A stretch of 19,070 nucleotides of DNA from JAVBPA01 sp031549925 (GCA_031549925.1 JAVBPA010000019.1:1-19070); one strand, 5' to 3'. Numbered from the stretch's first letter, positions 1-7,695 are shown. Notes: a model not told the origin generated them from the sequence alone. Program-made: numbers and translations.

Positions 1-150
1 GGTTCAAACCGTGTTTTCTTATTATTACAAAACCCGGGCCCTCTTTGGTGGGGGCCGCCCCCCAAAAAAAAATACTGGCCGTGGGGGTGGGGGCGGGGGC
101 GGGGGGGGGGGGGGGGCGGGGGGGCCGGGGGGTCCGGGGACGCGGGGACG
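1..150. other. G-rich low-complexity DNA, no gene; possible poor-quality contig end
   Basis: Homopolymer-rich sequence: runs of C and A around 55-72, then an almost pure G tract from about 82 to 136, including 16 consecutive G at 101-116, passing into two GGGGACGC units just before repeat copy 1. Nothing here looks coding; the reading frame through it encodes mostly glycine. It could be a degenerate, expanded form of the G-rich tandem units that flank other copies of the dispersed repeat, or a sequencing or assembly artefact at a contig end. The two cannot be separated from sequence alone. Confidence 0.55.
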
Positions 151-376
151 CGCGGCTTTTCGCGAAAAGCCTGGCAAAAGCCTTTATTTGAGGGGAATTA
201 TACTGAGGATCTTATACCAAAAATTAAATCGCATCCAAACCGCGCCTTACCGGGTGCCCGTGCGAGCGGGCGGGGAAGGTGCGCGCTTCGCAATAAGCCT
301 TTAGCAGCGCAGCCATGGTGCAAGTGCAATATTTACACGTTTTTTGTTACTTTTTTTCAAAAAAAGTAAACGTACC
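151..376 (+). repeat. Dispersed structured repeat, copy 1 (full length)
   Basis: Full-length copy, about 97% identical by eye to copy 3 (566-790). The parts, in order, are: an A box that folds as GGCTTTT-CGCG-AAAAGCC at the left end; an AT-rich linker; the ATCGCATCCAAACCGCG segment; a GC-rich hairpin at 245-279 (outer CCTT/AAGG, inner GCCCG/CGGGC); a segment containing GCAGCGCAGCCATGG; and a near-perfect 23-bp palindrome at 347-369 that ends in GTAAAC. The linker to copy 2 is CGTACCATAGGA. Orientation '+' is arbitrary and means A box at left. Confidence 0.9.
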
Positions 377-384
377 ATAGGAAA

Positions 385-556
385 CGCGGCTTTTTTGCAA
401 AAAAGCCTGGCAAAAAACCTTTATATGGGGGGTATTTTGCTGGAGATCATAACCAAAACTAAATCGCATCCAAACCGCGCCTTACCGCCGGGCTAAGCCC
501 GGTTTTGTTGAGCCTGCGGCTGAAAAAGGCAAGAATTGCGGCAAAAGTAAACGTAC
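385..556 (+). repeat. Dispersed structured repeat, copy 2 (variant core)
   Basis: Same orientation as copies 1 and 3 and directly between them. The A box (GCGGCTTTTTTGCAAAAAAG, extended stem) and the ATCGCATCCAAACCGCGCC segment are kept. After CCTTACC the usual GC hairpin is replaced by a different palindrome, CCGGGCTAAGCCCGG at 488-502, and a GAGCCTGCGGCTGA stretch. The right palindrome is reduced to its second half, AAAAGTAAACGTACC. The same alternative palindrome occurs twice downstream of copy 6. Confidence 0.85.
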
Positions 557-565
557 CATAGGAAG

Positions 566-790
566 CGCGGCTTTTCGCGAAAAGCCTGGCAAAAGCCTTT
601 ATTTGAGAGGAATTATACTGAGGATCATATTTAAAAATTAAATCGCATCCAAACCGCGCCTTACCGGGTGCCCGTGCGAGCGGGCGGGGAAGGTGCGCGC
701 TTCGCAATAAGCCTTTAGCAGCGCAGCCATGGTGCAATTGCAATATTCACACGTTTTTTGTTACTTTTTTTCAAAAAAAGTAAACGTACC
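566..790 (+). repeat. Dispersed structured repeat, copy 3 (full length)
   Basis: Full-length copy with the A box at 566-586, GC-rich hairpin at 659-693 and terminal palindrome at 761-783. The terminal GTAAACGTACC continues into a 7-bp tandem array that ends at the fucI stop codon. A fucI transcript reading past its stop would run through copies 3, 2 and 1 in turn as antisense-orientation elements. Confidence 0.9.
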
Positions 791-833
791 TCGTACCTCG
801 TACCTCGTACCTCGTACCTCGCACCTCGCACCC
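785..833. repeat. 7-bp tandem repeat, 7 units (CGTACCT)
   Basis: Five perfect units of CGTACCT (785-819) are followed by CGCACCT and CGCACCC. The array starts inside the GTAAACGTACC end of repeat copy 3 and stops three bases before the fucI stop codon. Slippage would be expected to change the unit number. Related 7-9 nt units lie at the same end of copies 5 and 6. Confidence 0.9.
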
Positions 834-836
834 CGT

Positions 837-2603
837 TTATTTATAAAGCGGGCCGTAAGCCTCGCAAGCGCGGTAATCAGCAGATTCCGGATTGCTTGTA
901 CCGAAAGCCGCCCAAGCATGGGGACGGAATATTTTTTTCTCGCAGACGTTGTGCATTGAAACCGGTATACGGAGCATAGAAGCCAGAGTTATAATATCCG
1001 CTCCTACGTGACCGTAAGTAAATGCTCCGTGGTTTGCTCCCCAGTTTGCCATAACGCTGTATACATCGCGGAATACGCCTTCTCCGCTTATATTGGGTCT
1101 GAACCATGTGGAAGGCCATGTCGGGTCTGTACGCATCAAAAGGGTGTTGTTCACTTCATCCGGCAAGGTTACCGTATAACCTTCAGCTATTTGTATAACA
1201 GGTCCGAGTTTATCAATTAAATTTACTCTTACCATTGTTATAGGCATGTCGCCTGTTGTAGAAAATTGCGATGAATATCCGCCTCCTCTGAAATATCCTT
1301 TGTTAGCGGGTGCCCATTTTGTAGCTGCGAGCATTGCGGAGATATCTTCCTCGGTTACATTCCACCATTCTTTCATTGTGCTGTTTCCGTTTTCGTCTTT
1401 ACTGTAACCGTTTGCGTCCAGAGCTGCCGCTCCGGAATTAATTAAATGTATAAATCCGTCTTTTGCCAATCCCTGACCTTCATATCCGGTAACTCTTTTT
1501 ACCGCTTCAGGACTCCAGTATGTTCTGACATCTGCAAAAGCGGCAGAACGGTTTGTAACTAAGTTCAATAAAAGCATTGAAAGGCCGTTGAGATTATCGT
1601 TTTCTGTTGCGAATATGAGCGGAGGACGTTTTCCGTTCCAGTCAAAGCTGGAATTCAATATAGCTTCTGAAAAATCTGCGTTGGGTTTATAGTCTGTCCA
1701 TTGTCTCTGTCCCTGGAATCCTCCGAAGATACCGTTTCTTCCGCATGATTCTTCCACCCAGCCCATTTCGGCGAGCTTGGGATTTCCGATAACAATGTCG
1801 CGGAGAATCAATGTCATTTTTGCGACAAATTCCCATTCCGCTTCATCTTGTTCCGGAGTGTTTTGGCGTTCGGGAATGTTTACTTCAAGACCTTTCGGAC
1901 AGTTTGCTTTTATCCATTTAAGTTCGCAATCATATTCATCCTTATCATATATACCTAAATCTATACGGCGTAAAATTTCGACCATGTCAACCCATTCCGC
2001 GCGTATATTCAGATATTTCTGCATGAAATCGCCGTCGAGGAACGAACCGGCAATACCCATCGAAACTCCGCCTATGCCTACATATGCTCTTCCGCGCATC
2101 TGCCCTACAGCGGCGGCGCAGCGGGCGAACTGTAATATTTTTTCGCTGACATCTGTGGGTATAGATGTATCTCCCATATCCTGAACATCGCGTCCGTATA
2201 TCGCAAAAGCAGGAAGTCCTTTTTGAGCGTGTGCTGCCATAGCCGCCGCGAGATAAACAGCACCGGGACGTTCTGTTCCGTTAAAACCCCAAACAGCTTT
2301 TACTGTCATCGGGTCGAGATCCATTGTTTCGCTTCCGTAGCACCAGCAGGGCGTTACCGAAAGTGTGGCGCATACGTTTTCTTTGGAGAATTTTTCGGCG
2401 CACAAAGCCGCTTCATATCCTCCGCCTATTGTTGTGTCTGCTATAATACAGCGAACAGGAGTTCCGTCCGGATAGAAAATGTTCGATTCTATTAGATTTT
2501 TTGCCGCAAATGCCATATCCATTGTTTGTTTTTCGAGAGCTTCACGGACTCCGCGACGTCTGCCGTCGATTACCGGACGTATGCCTATAGCTACTTTGTT
2601 CAT
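837..2603 (-). CDS. fucI: L-fucose isomerase
   Basis: Cytoplasmic Mn-dependent ketol isomerase converting L-fucose to L-fuculose (also D-arabinose to D-ribulose), the first step of the fucose pathway. The 588-residue protein matches the usual length (E. coli 591) and is collinear with it, with blocks such as TPCWCYGSET, WGFNGTERPGAVYLAA, ADVRTYWSPEAV and VYSVMANWGANHG. By alignment from memory, the metal and catalytic residues E337, D361 and H528 of E. coli correspond to E334, D358 and H525 here, all present. The ATG has GGAGG at 2612-2616, 8 nt upstream. The C-terminus (YGPLYK) is complete, so the repeat array beyond the stop has not damaged the gene. No fucose transporter, aldolase or regulator adjoins; an FGGY kinase lies about 10.6 kb to the right. 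The gene assignment is very secure. Confidence 0.97.
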   Translation of the reverse strand: MNKVAIGIRPVIDGRRRGVREALEKQTMDMAFAAKNLIESNIFYPDGTPVRCIIADTTIGGGYEAALCAEKFSKENVCATLSVTPCWCYGSETMDLDPMTVKAVWGFNGTERPGAVYLAAAMAAHAQKGLPAFAIYGRDVQDMGDTSIPTDVSEKILQFARCAAAVGQMRGRAYVGIGGVSMGIAGSFLDGDFMQKYLNIRAEWVDMVEILRRIDLGIYDKDEYDCELKWIKANCPKGLEVNIPERQNTPEQDEAEWEFVAKMTLILRDIVIGNPKLAEMGWVEESCGRNGIFGGFQGQRQWTDYKPNADFSEAILNSSFDWNGKRPPLIFATENDNLNGLSMLLLNLVTNRSAAFADVRTYWSPEAVKRVTGYEGQGLAKDGFIHLINSGAAALDANGYSKDENGNSTMKEWWNVTEEDISAMLAATKWAPANKGYFRGGGYSSQFSTTGDMPITMVRVNLIDKLGPVIQIAEGYTVTLPDEVNNTLLMRTDPTWPSTWFRPNISGEGVFRDVYSVMANWGANHGAFTYGHVGADIITLASMLRIPVSMHNVCEKKIFRPHAWAAFGTSNPESADYRACEAYGPLYK

Positions 2604-2666
2604 TTAAGATTCCTCCGCTTATGTATTTTTATTTATAATAATTATTTTTCGGTTTAGCAATACCAC

Positions 2667-2695
2667 ATTATAGCAGAGGGTTAATGTATAGTCAA
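2667..2695 (-). promoter_or_regulatory. Sigma-A type promoter of fucI
   Basis: On the minus strand TTGACT (2690-2695) is followed after exactly 17 nt by TATAAT (2667-2672). This lies about 65 bp before the fucI ATG, leaving a short leader that carries the GGAGG site. It faces away from the promoter of the radical SAM gene, so the two genes share a divergent control region. No clear operator palindrome was seen. Confidence 0.8.
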
Positions 2696-2731
2696 TAATA
2701 TTATATTCTATTTGTTTGAACAATATTTTAC

Positions 2732-2760
2732 TTGATGATTATATGAAATTGTTGTATACT
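2732..2760 (+). promoter_or_regulatory. Sigma-A type promoter of the radical SAM gene
   Basis: TTGATG (2732-2737), 17-nt spacer, TATACT (2755-2760), about 33 bp before the ATG at 2794. The resulting leader is very short. The only Shine-Dalgarno-like sequence is a weak GGA at 2783-2785, so translation initiation may be inefficient. Confidence 0.65.
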
Positions 2761-2793
2761 GTATAAAATAATCTAATATATCGGAATAAAAAT

Positions 2794-3708
2794 ATGAATA
2801 ATCCATTTCCCTTTTCAAATAACAACAGAAGATTTTATACATATGATTATTATCTGAAAAATAAATACGGTAAAAAATGCTTCAAGGTTCCGCTTGACGG
2901 AGGTTTTACCTGTCCGAATATTGACGGTACAAAAGGATACGGCGGTTGTATATATTGTTCCAAAACCGAGCATAACCGCAAATCAATACAGGATCAATTT
3001 GTTGAAGCTAAAGAAAAACTGCACAAAAAATGGCCGGACGCTTATTATATCGCATATTTTCAGTTTAACACAAACACTTATGCTCCGACGGAATATCTTG
3101 AAAAATTGTATAACGAAGCTCTCTTACTTCCGGATGTAGTCGGTATCAATATATCTACGCGGGCAGATTCTTTAAATGAAGATTCTGTTTTGCTTCTGAG
3201 GGAGCTATCAAAAAAAACGAATCTGACAATTGAGCTTGGTTTGCAAACCGTTCATGATAAAACGGCTGAAATAATCAACCGCTGCTGTACCTACGGTGAA
3301 TTTTTGGATGGTTATAATAAATTGTCAGGTATAAACCGCTTTGTTCATATAATAAACGGTTTACCGGGTGAAAATGAGGAAATGATGATTCAAACTGTAA
3401 AAACAATAGCTTCACTGCACCCGGATGGTATTAAAATACACTTATTGCATGTATTAAAAAATACTGCTTTGGAAAGATTATATATTGAGGGTAAAATTGA
3501 ACTTTTAACTCTTGATAACTATGTTGATATTGTAGTAAAACAATTAGAATTGTTACCTCCCGATATTATAATTGCCCGTTTGACCGGTGACGGTTTGCAA
3601 AACGAACTTGTCGCACCTGAATGGAGCAAAAAAAAATTCGTGGTTATGAACGAAATTGACAAAAAAATGTCTTTAAATGATACATGGCAGGGTAAATTTT
3701 ATATGTGA
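2794..3708 (+). CDS. Radical SAM protein, TIGR01212/YhcC family
   Basis: Radical SAM enzyme of the Elp3/MiaB/NifB-like group, 304 residues. The cluster motif is C40-x11-C52-x2-C55 within FTCPNIDGTKGYGGCIYC, the long-spaced cysteine pattern of the TIGR01212 (E. coli YhcC, Bacillus YtqA) family rather than the usual CxxxCxxC. The N-terminal RRFYTYDYYLKNKYGKK and the GLQTVHDKTAEIINR and GLPGENEEMM blocks are also family-typical. The protein is soluble, with no signal peptide or membrane segment. The family is widespread in bacteria; I know of no assigned substrate, so none is given. It is a monocistronic unit with its own promoter, followed by 209 bp of AT-rich DNA before the next gene, in which I saw no clear terminator hairpin. 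Confidence 0.9.
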   Translation: MNNPFPFSNNNRRFYTYDYYLKNKYGKKCFKVPLDGGFTCPNIDGTKGYGGCIYCSKTEHNRKSIQDQFVEAKEKLHKKWPDAYYIAYFQFNTNTYAPTEYLEKLYNEALLLPDVVGINISTRADSLNEDSVLLLRELSKKTNLTIELGLQTVHDKTAEIINRCCTYGEFLDGYNKLSGINRFVHIINGLPGENEEMMIQTVKTIASLHPDGIKIHLLHVLKNTALERLYIEGKIELLTLDNYVDIVVKQLELLPPDIIIARLTGDGLQNELVAPEWSKKKFVVMNEIDKKMSLNDTWQGKFYM

Positions 3709-3783
3709 TATATTTTTAATTATAGAAAATGAATATTTTTATTTCTGTCTTTAGCTTAGAATTTGTAAAAATTTATTTTTATA

Positions 3784-3812
3784 TTGCATTATATACATAA
3801 ATATAGTATAAT
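3784..3812 (+). promoter_or_regulatory. Probable promoter of the EF-G-like gene
   Basis: TTGCAT (3784-3789), 17-nt spacer, TATAAT (3807-3812), in the AT-rich gap between the radical SAM and EF-G-like genes. The leader to the ATG at 3918 would be about 100 nt and contains AGGAG at 3901-3905, 12 nt before the start. Chance matches are possible in such AT-rich DNA. Confidence 0.55.
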
Positions 3813-3917
3813 AATTTGGTGTTGCCGGTTTTTAAAATTTAGTTAAAATATTATAACATGATAATAAAATAAACATATATTTTAAATATTGTATTAATAA
3901 AGGAGTTACTAGTAATA

Positions 3918-5948
3918 ATGGCAGTAGATAAAAAAACGAACATGATCCGCAATATCTGTTTACTTGGGCATAGCGGTTCAGGTAAAACATCTTTTACTGA
4001 AGCCGCATTATATTTTACAAAAAATACCGACCGTATGGGTAAACCTGCCGACGGTAATACAGTTTGCGATTATGATCCCGAAGAAATTCGCCGCGGATTT
4101 ACTTTGCAGACCGCTTTTGCTCCGTTTACATGGAAAGATGTTAAAATAAATTTACTCGACACACCCGGATATTTGGATTTTATCGGAGAAGTTAAACAGG
4201 CAATCCGTGTTGCCGACAGCGCTTTAATCCTCATTGACGCAAAAGCCGGAATCGAAGTCGGAACAGAACTCGCATGGGATTATGCTACCGAAACTAATAT
4301 CCCTAAATCGTTTTTTATAAATAAATATGATGATCCCGACGCTAATTTTACCGATTTGATGGAAGAACTCCGCGAAAAATTCGGACATACTGTTTGTCCG
4401 GTTATTATTCCTATGCTTGAAAACAACTCTATTAAAGGGTTTATTAACCTGATTAATATGAAAACATACACCTATGACAAAGCAGGCAAGCATACGGAAG
4501 GAGATATCCCCTCAAACTTTACAGGTATAGCCGATGATTACAGAGCGCAGCTTATGGAATCAATTGCGGAAACAAGTGAAGAATTGATGGAAAAATTCTT
4601 TGCGGAAGAAGAAATATCGAGCGAAGAAGTTTTCAACGCGCTGCGTACAGGCATTGAAAGCGGCATTATCGCTCCGGTTATCTGCGGTTCAACAACGAAT
4701 CTTTGGGGTATCGAGCCTATGCTTGATATATTCTCGGATTCTTATCCTTCACCGAAATCTGTCGGAGGAGATCCCTCTATATTTGTCTTTAAAACAATTG
4801 CCGACCCGTTTGTAGGTAAAATGTCATTTTTCCGTGTTATGAGCGGTACTTTAACAAATGAACTTACGCTTAAAAATATAACATCGGGAATCAGTGAAAA
4901 AATGGCTCATATTTTTATAGTCCGCGGAAAAAAACAAATTGAAGTAGATGCGCTTGACTGCGGTGATATCGGTATGATAACCAAACTTACCGCTACCAAC
5001 ACAAACGATACATTATCCATAAATTCCGGAACTGAACCTTTTGCTAAAATAGAATATCCCACTCCTTATCTCACAATGGCTATTTTGCCTAAGGCTAAGG
5101 GAGATGAAGATAAAATATCCACCGGTATTAATAAACTCCTTGAAGAAGATTATACTATAAAATTTGAAAACAACGCCGAAACAAAGCAGCTTCTGCTTTC
5201 CGGTCTCGGAGATATTCATCTCGACGTTATATCAAATAAATTGAAAAACAGATACGGTGTAGGCGTTGAAATGGTCGAACCTAAAATCGCTTACCGCGAA
5301 ACAATAAAGAAAAAAATTCAGGCTGAAGGAAAACATAAAAAGCAATCGGGCGGTCACGGACAATACGGTCATGTACGTATAACATTCCAGCCCGGCGAAG
5401 CTGAAGGTCTTACCTTTACAGAATCGGTTGTCGGCGGAACAGTTCCGAAAGGATATTTCCCGGCAGTTGAAAAAGGTTTGACAGAAGCTATGCTTCACGG
5501 TGTTCTCGCCGGTTTCCCGATGGTTAATTTGGCGGCTGATCTTTACGACGGTTCATACCACGATGTTGACTCTTCTGAAATGGCTTTCAAACTGGCTGCT
5601 AACCTTGCATATAAAGAACTCGTTAAAGCTTCTCCGGTTATTCTTGAACCGGCAGGCGAATTAAAAGTGTATGTTCCGGACAATCTGGTCGGTGATGTTA
5701 TCGGTGATTTGAACAAACGCCGCGGCAGAGTTTTGGGTATGAGCGCTTACGAAAATAAGAAAGGTTATCAAATAGTAGAAGCGGAAGCTCCGAAATCTGA
5801 AATGACTGATTATACTATTTCATTGCGCGCACTTTCTCAGGGAAAAGGTTGGTTTGAATTTAATATTACACGCTATGACGAAGTTCCCGCTCTGCTGGCT
5901 CAAAAAATTATCGCTGACGCTAAAGTGGAAACAGAATCTGAAAAATAA
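3918..5948 (+). CDS. Elongation factor G-like GTPase (EF-G2 type)
   Basis: Translation-factor GTPase with the complete EF-G layout in 676 residues. The GTPase domain has G1 GHSGSGKT (17-24), G3 DTPGYLDF (81-88), G4 NKYD (135-138) and G5 CGST (256-259). Domain II follows at about 285-370, domain III with GLGDIHLDV (429-437), domain IV with GGHGQYGHV (478-486), and domain V with EPAGELKVYVPD (577-588). It differs from housekeeping EF-G: G1 has SGSGKT instead of AHIDAGKTT, switch I has RRGFTLQTA instead of ERGITI, and the catalytic-loop His of DTPGH is Tyr. These are marks of the EF-G2/FusA2-like paralogues, whose exact role is unsettled. It is therefore unlikely to be the main translocase, and the usual str-operon neighbours (rpsL, rpsG, tuf) are absent. 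Confidence 0.92.
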   Translation: MAVDKKTNMIRNICLLGHSGSGKTSFTEAALYFTKNTDRMGKPADGNTVCDYDPEEIRRGFTLQTAFAPFTWKDVKINLLDTPGYLDFIGEVKQAIRVADSALILIDAKAGIEVGTELAWDYATETNIPKSFFINKYDDPDANFTDLMEELREKFGHTVCPVIIPMLENNSIKGFINLINMKTYTYDKAGKHTEGDIPSNFTGIADDYRAQLMESIAETSEELMEKFFAEEEISSEEVFNALRTGIESGIIAPVICGSTTNLWGIEPMLDIFSDSYPSPKSVGGDPSIFVFKTIADPFVGKMSFFRVMSGTLTNELTLKNITSGISEKMAHIFIVRGKKQIEVDALDCGDIGMITKLTATNTNDTLSINSGTEPFAKIEYPTPYLTMAILPKAKGDEDKISTGINKLLEEDYTIKFENNAETKQLLLSGLGDIHLDVISNKLKNRYGVGVEMVEPKIAYRETIKKKIQAEGKHKKQSGGHGQYGHVRITFQPGEAEGLTFTESVVGGTVPKGYFPAVEKGLTEAMLHGVLAGFPMVNLAADLYDGSYHDVDSSEMAFKLAANLAYKELVKASPVILEPAGELKVYVPDNLVGDVIGDLNKRRGRVLGMSAYENKKGYQIVEAEAPKSEMTDYTISLRALSQGKGWFEFNITRYDEVPALLAQKIIADAKVETESEK

Positions 5949-5973
5949 AAAATACGGTTTTATCAACCGCATT

Positions 5974-6004
5974 TACCGCAGCTTTGCTGCGGTATTTTTT
6001 ATTT
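5974..6004 (+). terminator. Rho-independent terminator of the EF-G-like gene
   Basis: A perfect 9-bp stem TACCGCAGC / GCTGCGGTA (5974-5982 and 5986-5994) with a TTT loop is followed by TTTTTTATTT. It begins 26 nt after the EF-G-like stop. A smaller hairpin (CGGTT/AACCG, 5955-5969) precedes it. It insulates the gene from the convergent aldo/keto reductase operon. Confidence 0.92.
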
Positions 6005-6018
6005 AAAGGAAACGATGA

Positions 6019-6107
6019 GTACGTTTACTTTTTTTCGTAAAAAAGTAACAAAAAACGTAAAATATATAAAAGTTTTTTGCCAGGCTTTTTTTTAAAAAAG
6101 CCGCGCG
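6019..6107 (-). repeat. Dispersed structured repeat, copy 4 (core deleted)
   Basis: Opposite orientation to copies 1-3. The GTACGTTTAC end and an imperfect AT-rich hairpin (6023-6050) are joined by a short AT-rich linker to the GCCAGGC / AAAAAAGCCGCG A box. The whole ATCGCATCC segment, GC hairpin and GCAGCGCAGCC segment are missing. The A box overlaps the 3' end of the aldo/keto reductase gene and supplies its stop codon. Confidence 0.75.
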
Positions 6108-7270
6108 GCCCCGCTTTTCGAGCGGAGCATTTTTTTTACAATGAAGCTCATGGGTTTATAAGGAAAACTTTCGAGTTCTTTTTGAACTTGTTTAATTTTT
6201 TCGCGAATCGGAATACTCTGCGGACAATGGGTTTCGCATTTGCCGCATTGCTTACATTTTGAGGCGTTATGGTCAATTGTCATGATAGTATACCAATATC
6301 TGGTGGTGAATTTATTTTTTGTTACCGTGTCGTTCAAACACGAAAAACATATAGGTATATCAACACCCAGAGGGCAAGGCATACAGTATCTGCAGCCTGT
6401 GCAAGGAACTTTAGTTGATTCCAAAATAAAATTACGGGCTTTATTATAAAGGACAAATTCATCATCGGTTATGGTTAACGGATTTGCGTTTGAAACGATT
6501 TTTATGTTTTCTTCTACTATTTTTTGTTCTCCCATACCGGAAAGAACGCATAAAACCTGAGGGTGATTAAGAACCCATCTAAGACCCCAATCTGCCAGCG
6601 AACGTTTTTGAGGAGCTTTATTCCAAACATCCAAAGCTTTATCGGGAAGATTCCGGACAAGAGTACCTCCGCGCAGAGGTTCCATTATAATTACCGGAAT
6701 ATTTTTTTCGCCGGCATATTCGAGTCCGGTTTTTCCTGCCTGATTAAATTCATCCACATAATTGTATTGAATCATGCAAAAATCCCAATCGTAAGCATCG
6801 ATGAGTTTTATAAATTCTGATTGTATTCCGTGGAATGAAAACCCGATATTTATAATTTGCCCGCTTGCTTTTTTTTCGGAAATCCATTTTTGCAAACCTA
6901 ATGATACAATTTTTTTAAAGCTTTCCAAATCTGAAAGCATGTGCATCAGATAATAATCAATTCGGTCTGTTTTCAGTCTTTCGAGCTGTGTATTAAAAAA
7001 TTTATCAAAATCTTCGTACTTTTTTACTAAATAATGCGGGAGTTTTGTGGCAAGTTTTATTTTATCACGCAAACCATCCTTGCTCAATATTTTCCCGAGC
7101 AAGGCTTCGCTGCCTAAATAAATATAAGCTGTATCAAAATAATTTACACCGTTTTCTATAGCGTAACGGATATGTTTTTCAGCTTCTTTTTCATCTTTGT
7201 GAAAATGAATTCCTCCATAGCCAAGAGCAGAGATTTTATCGTTGTTTTTAGGGTTTATTCGATATTGCAT
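6092..7270 (-). CDS. Aldo/keto reductase with C-terminal 4Fe-4S ferredoxin domain
   Basis: Probable NAD(P)H- or ferredoxin-linked oxidoreductase, 392 residues, cytoplasmic. Residues 1-280 form the aldo/keto reductase barrel with the family tetrad D46, Y51, K76 and H110. Residues 285-355 carry two cysteine clusters: C290/C293/C296/C299 (CTGCRYCMPCP) and C339/C342/C345/C349 (CKQCGKCETHCP), typical of the anaerobe 'aldo/keto reductase, 4Fe-4S' subfamily. The physiological substrate is unknown. AAGGAT (7281-7286) precedes the ATG and overlaps the flavodoxin stop codon, so the two genes are one translationally close operon and the flavodoxin may be the electron partner. The last five residues (AARLF) and the TAA come from repeat copy 4, a recent-looking rewrite of the C-terminus beyond the conserved domain. 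Confidence 0.9.
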   Translation of the reverse strand: MQYRINPKNNDKISALGYGGIHFHKDEKEAEKHIRYAIENGVNYFDTAYIYLGSEALLGKILSKDGLRDKIKLATKLPHYLVKKYEDFDKFFNTQLERLKTDRIDYYLMHMLSDLESFKKIVSLGLQKWISEKKASGQIINIGFSFHGIQSEFIKLIDAYDWDFCMIQYNYVDEFNQAGKTGLEYAGEKNIPVIIMEPLRGGTLVRNLPDKALDVWNKAPQKRSLADWGLRWVLNHPQVLCVLSGMGEQKIVEENIKIVSNANPLTITDDEFVLYNKARNFILESTKVPCTGCRYCMPCPLGVDIPICFSCLNDTVTKNKFTTRYWYTIMTIDHNASKCKQCGKCETHCPQSIPIREKIKQVQKELESFPYKPMSFIVKKMLRSKSGAARLF

Positions 7271-7278
7271 TTAATTTT

Positions 7279-7695
7279 TTATCCTTGTTTAATTATATTT
7301 TCCGCGAATTTTTTTGCTTTTTCCAAATCTTCTCTGTTTGGATGTTCTTTGTGCAAAAATTTAAATTTACCTCTGCAATGGAATTCCGATTTTTCGATCG
7401 GAATATTTTGTTTTGAAAGCAATTTAGATACTTGATTGTATGTTGACGGCAATATAGCGGCTGTGCTGAAATTTACTACCTTTTTTACTTTTTTTGAATC
7501 AAGCGATGATATGAATTTTTTTACTTTTTCATCGACTTCCGCTCCGTAAACCGAACTTCCGAGAAACAATATATCAACTTCATCTTTTATCGGTTCTTCT
7601 ATTGAAAGAGCTTCCGCTCCTGACGCTTCCGAAATTGCTTCGGCAATTTTTTTTGTGTTCCCTGATTTTGTATAATAACGGATAGCTATTTTCAA
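7279..7695 (-). CDS. Flavodoxin-like protein
   Basis: Small FMN-binding electron carrier fold, 138 residues from the preferred start. The phosphate-binding loop is YYTKSGNTKKIA near the N-terminus, followed by the DILFLGSSVYG strand-loop typical of flavodoxin-family proteins. I prefer the TTG at 7693-7695, because GGAG at 7705-7708 lies 9 nt before it and the product then begins MKIAIRYYTKSGNT, the usual family start. An ATG at 7708-7710 in the same frame would overlap that Shine-Dalgarno and add five residues. The aldo/keto reductase follows 8 nt after the stop, which suggests redox coupling between the two products. The partner reductase is not visible. Confidence 0.85.
   Translation of the reverse strand: MKIAIRYYTKSGNTKKIAEAISEASGAEALSIEEPIKDEVDILFLGSSVYGAEVDEKVKKFISSLDSKKVKKVVNFSTAAILPSTYNQVSKLLSKQNIPIEKSEFHCRGKFKFLHKEHPNREDLEKAKKFAENIIKQG

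Noticed and set aside
11..304. Glycine-rich open frame across the G tract
   Set aside because: It is a product of the homopolymer run joined to repeat copy 1, with no ribosome site and no protein-like composition.
761..783. Rho-independent terminator in the AT-rich palindrome of the repeat
   Set aside because: The stem is almost all A-T with a one-base centre and no U tract follows on either strand after a GC stem, so efficient termination is unlikely.
151..790. CRISPR array from the three head-to-tail repeat copies
   Set aside because: Units are about 200 bp, contain internal hairpins and have no regular short repeat with unique spacers; no cas gene is present.
785..833. Direct-repeat operator or replication iteron array
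   Set aside because: The units are contiguous 7-mers at a gene 3' end, there is no initiator gene or AT-rich melting region arranged as in an origin, and similar tracts accompany other repeat copies.
1777..2184. 135-residue plus-strand frame inside fucI
   Set aside because: It is a shadow of the strongly conserved isomerase on the opposite strand.
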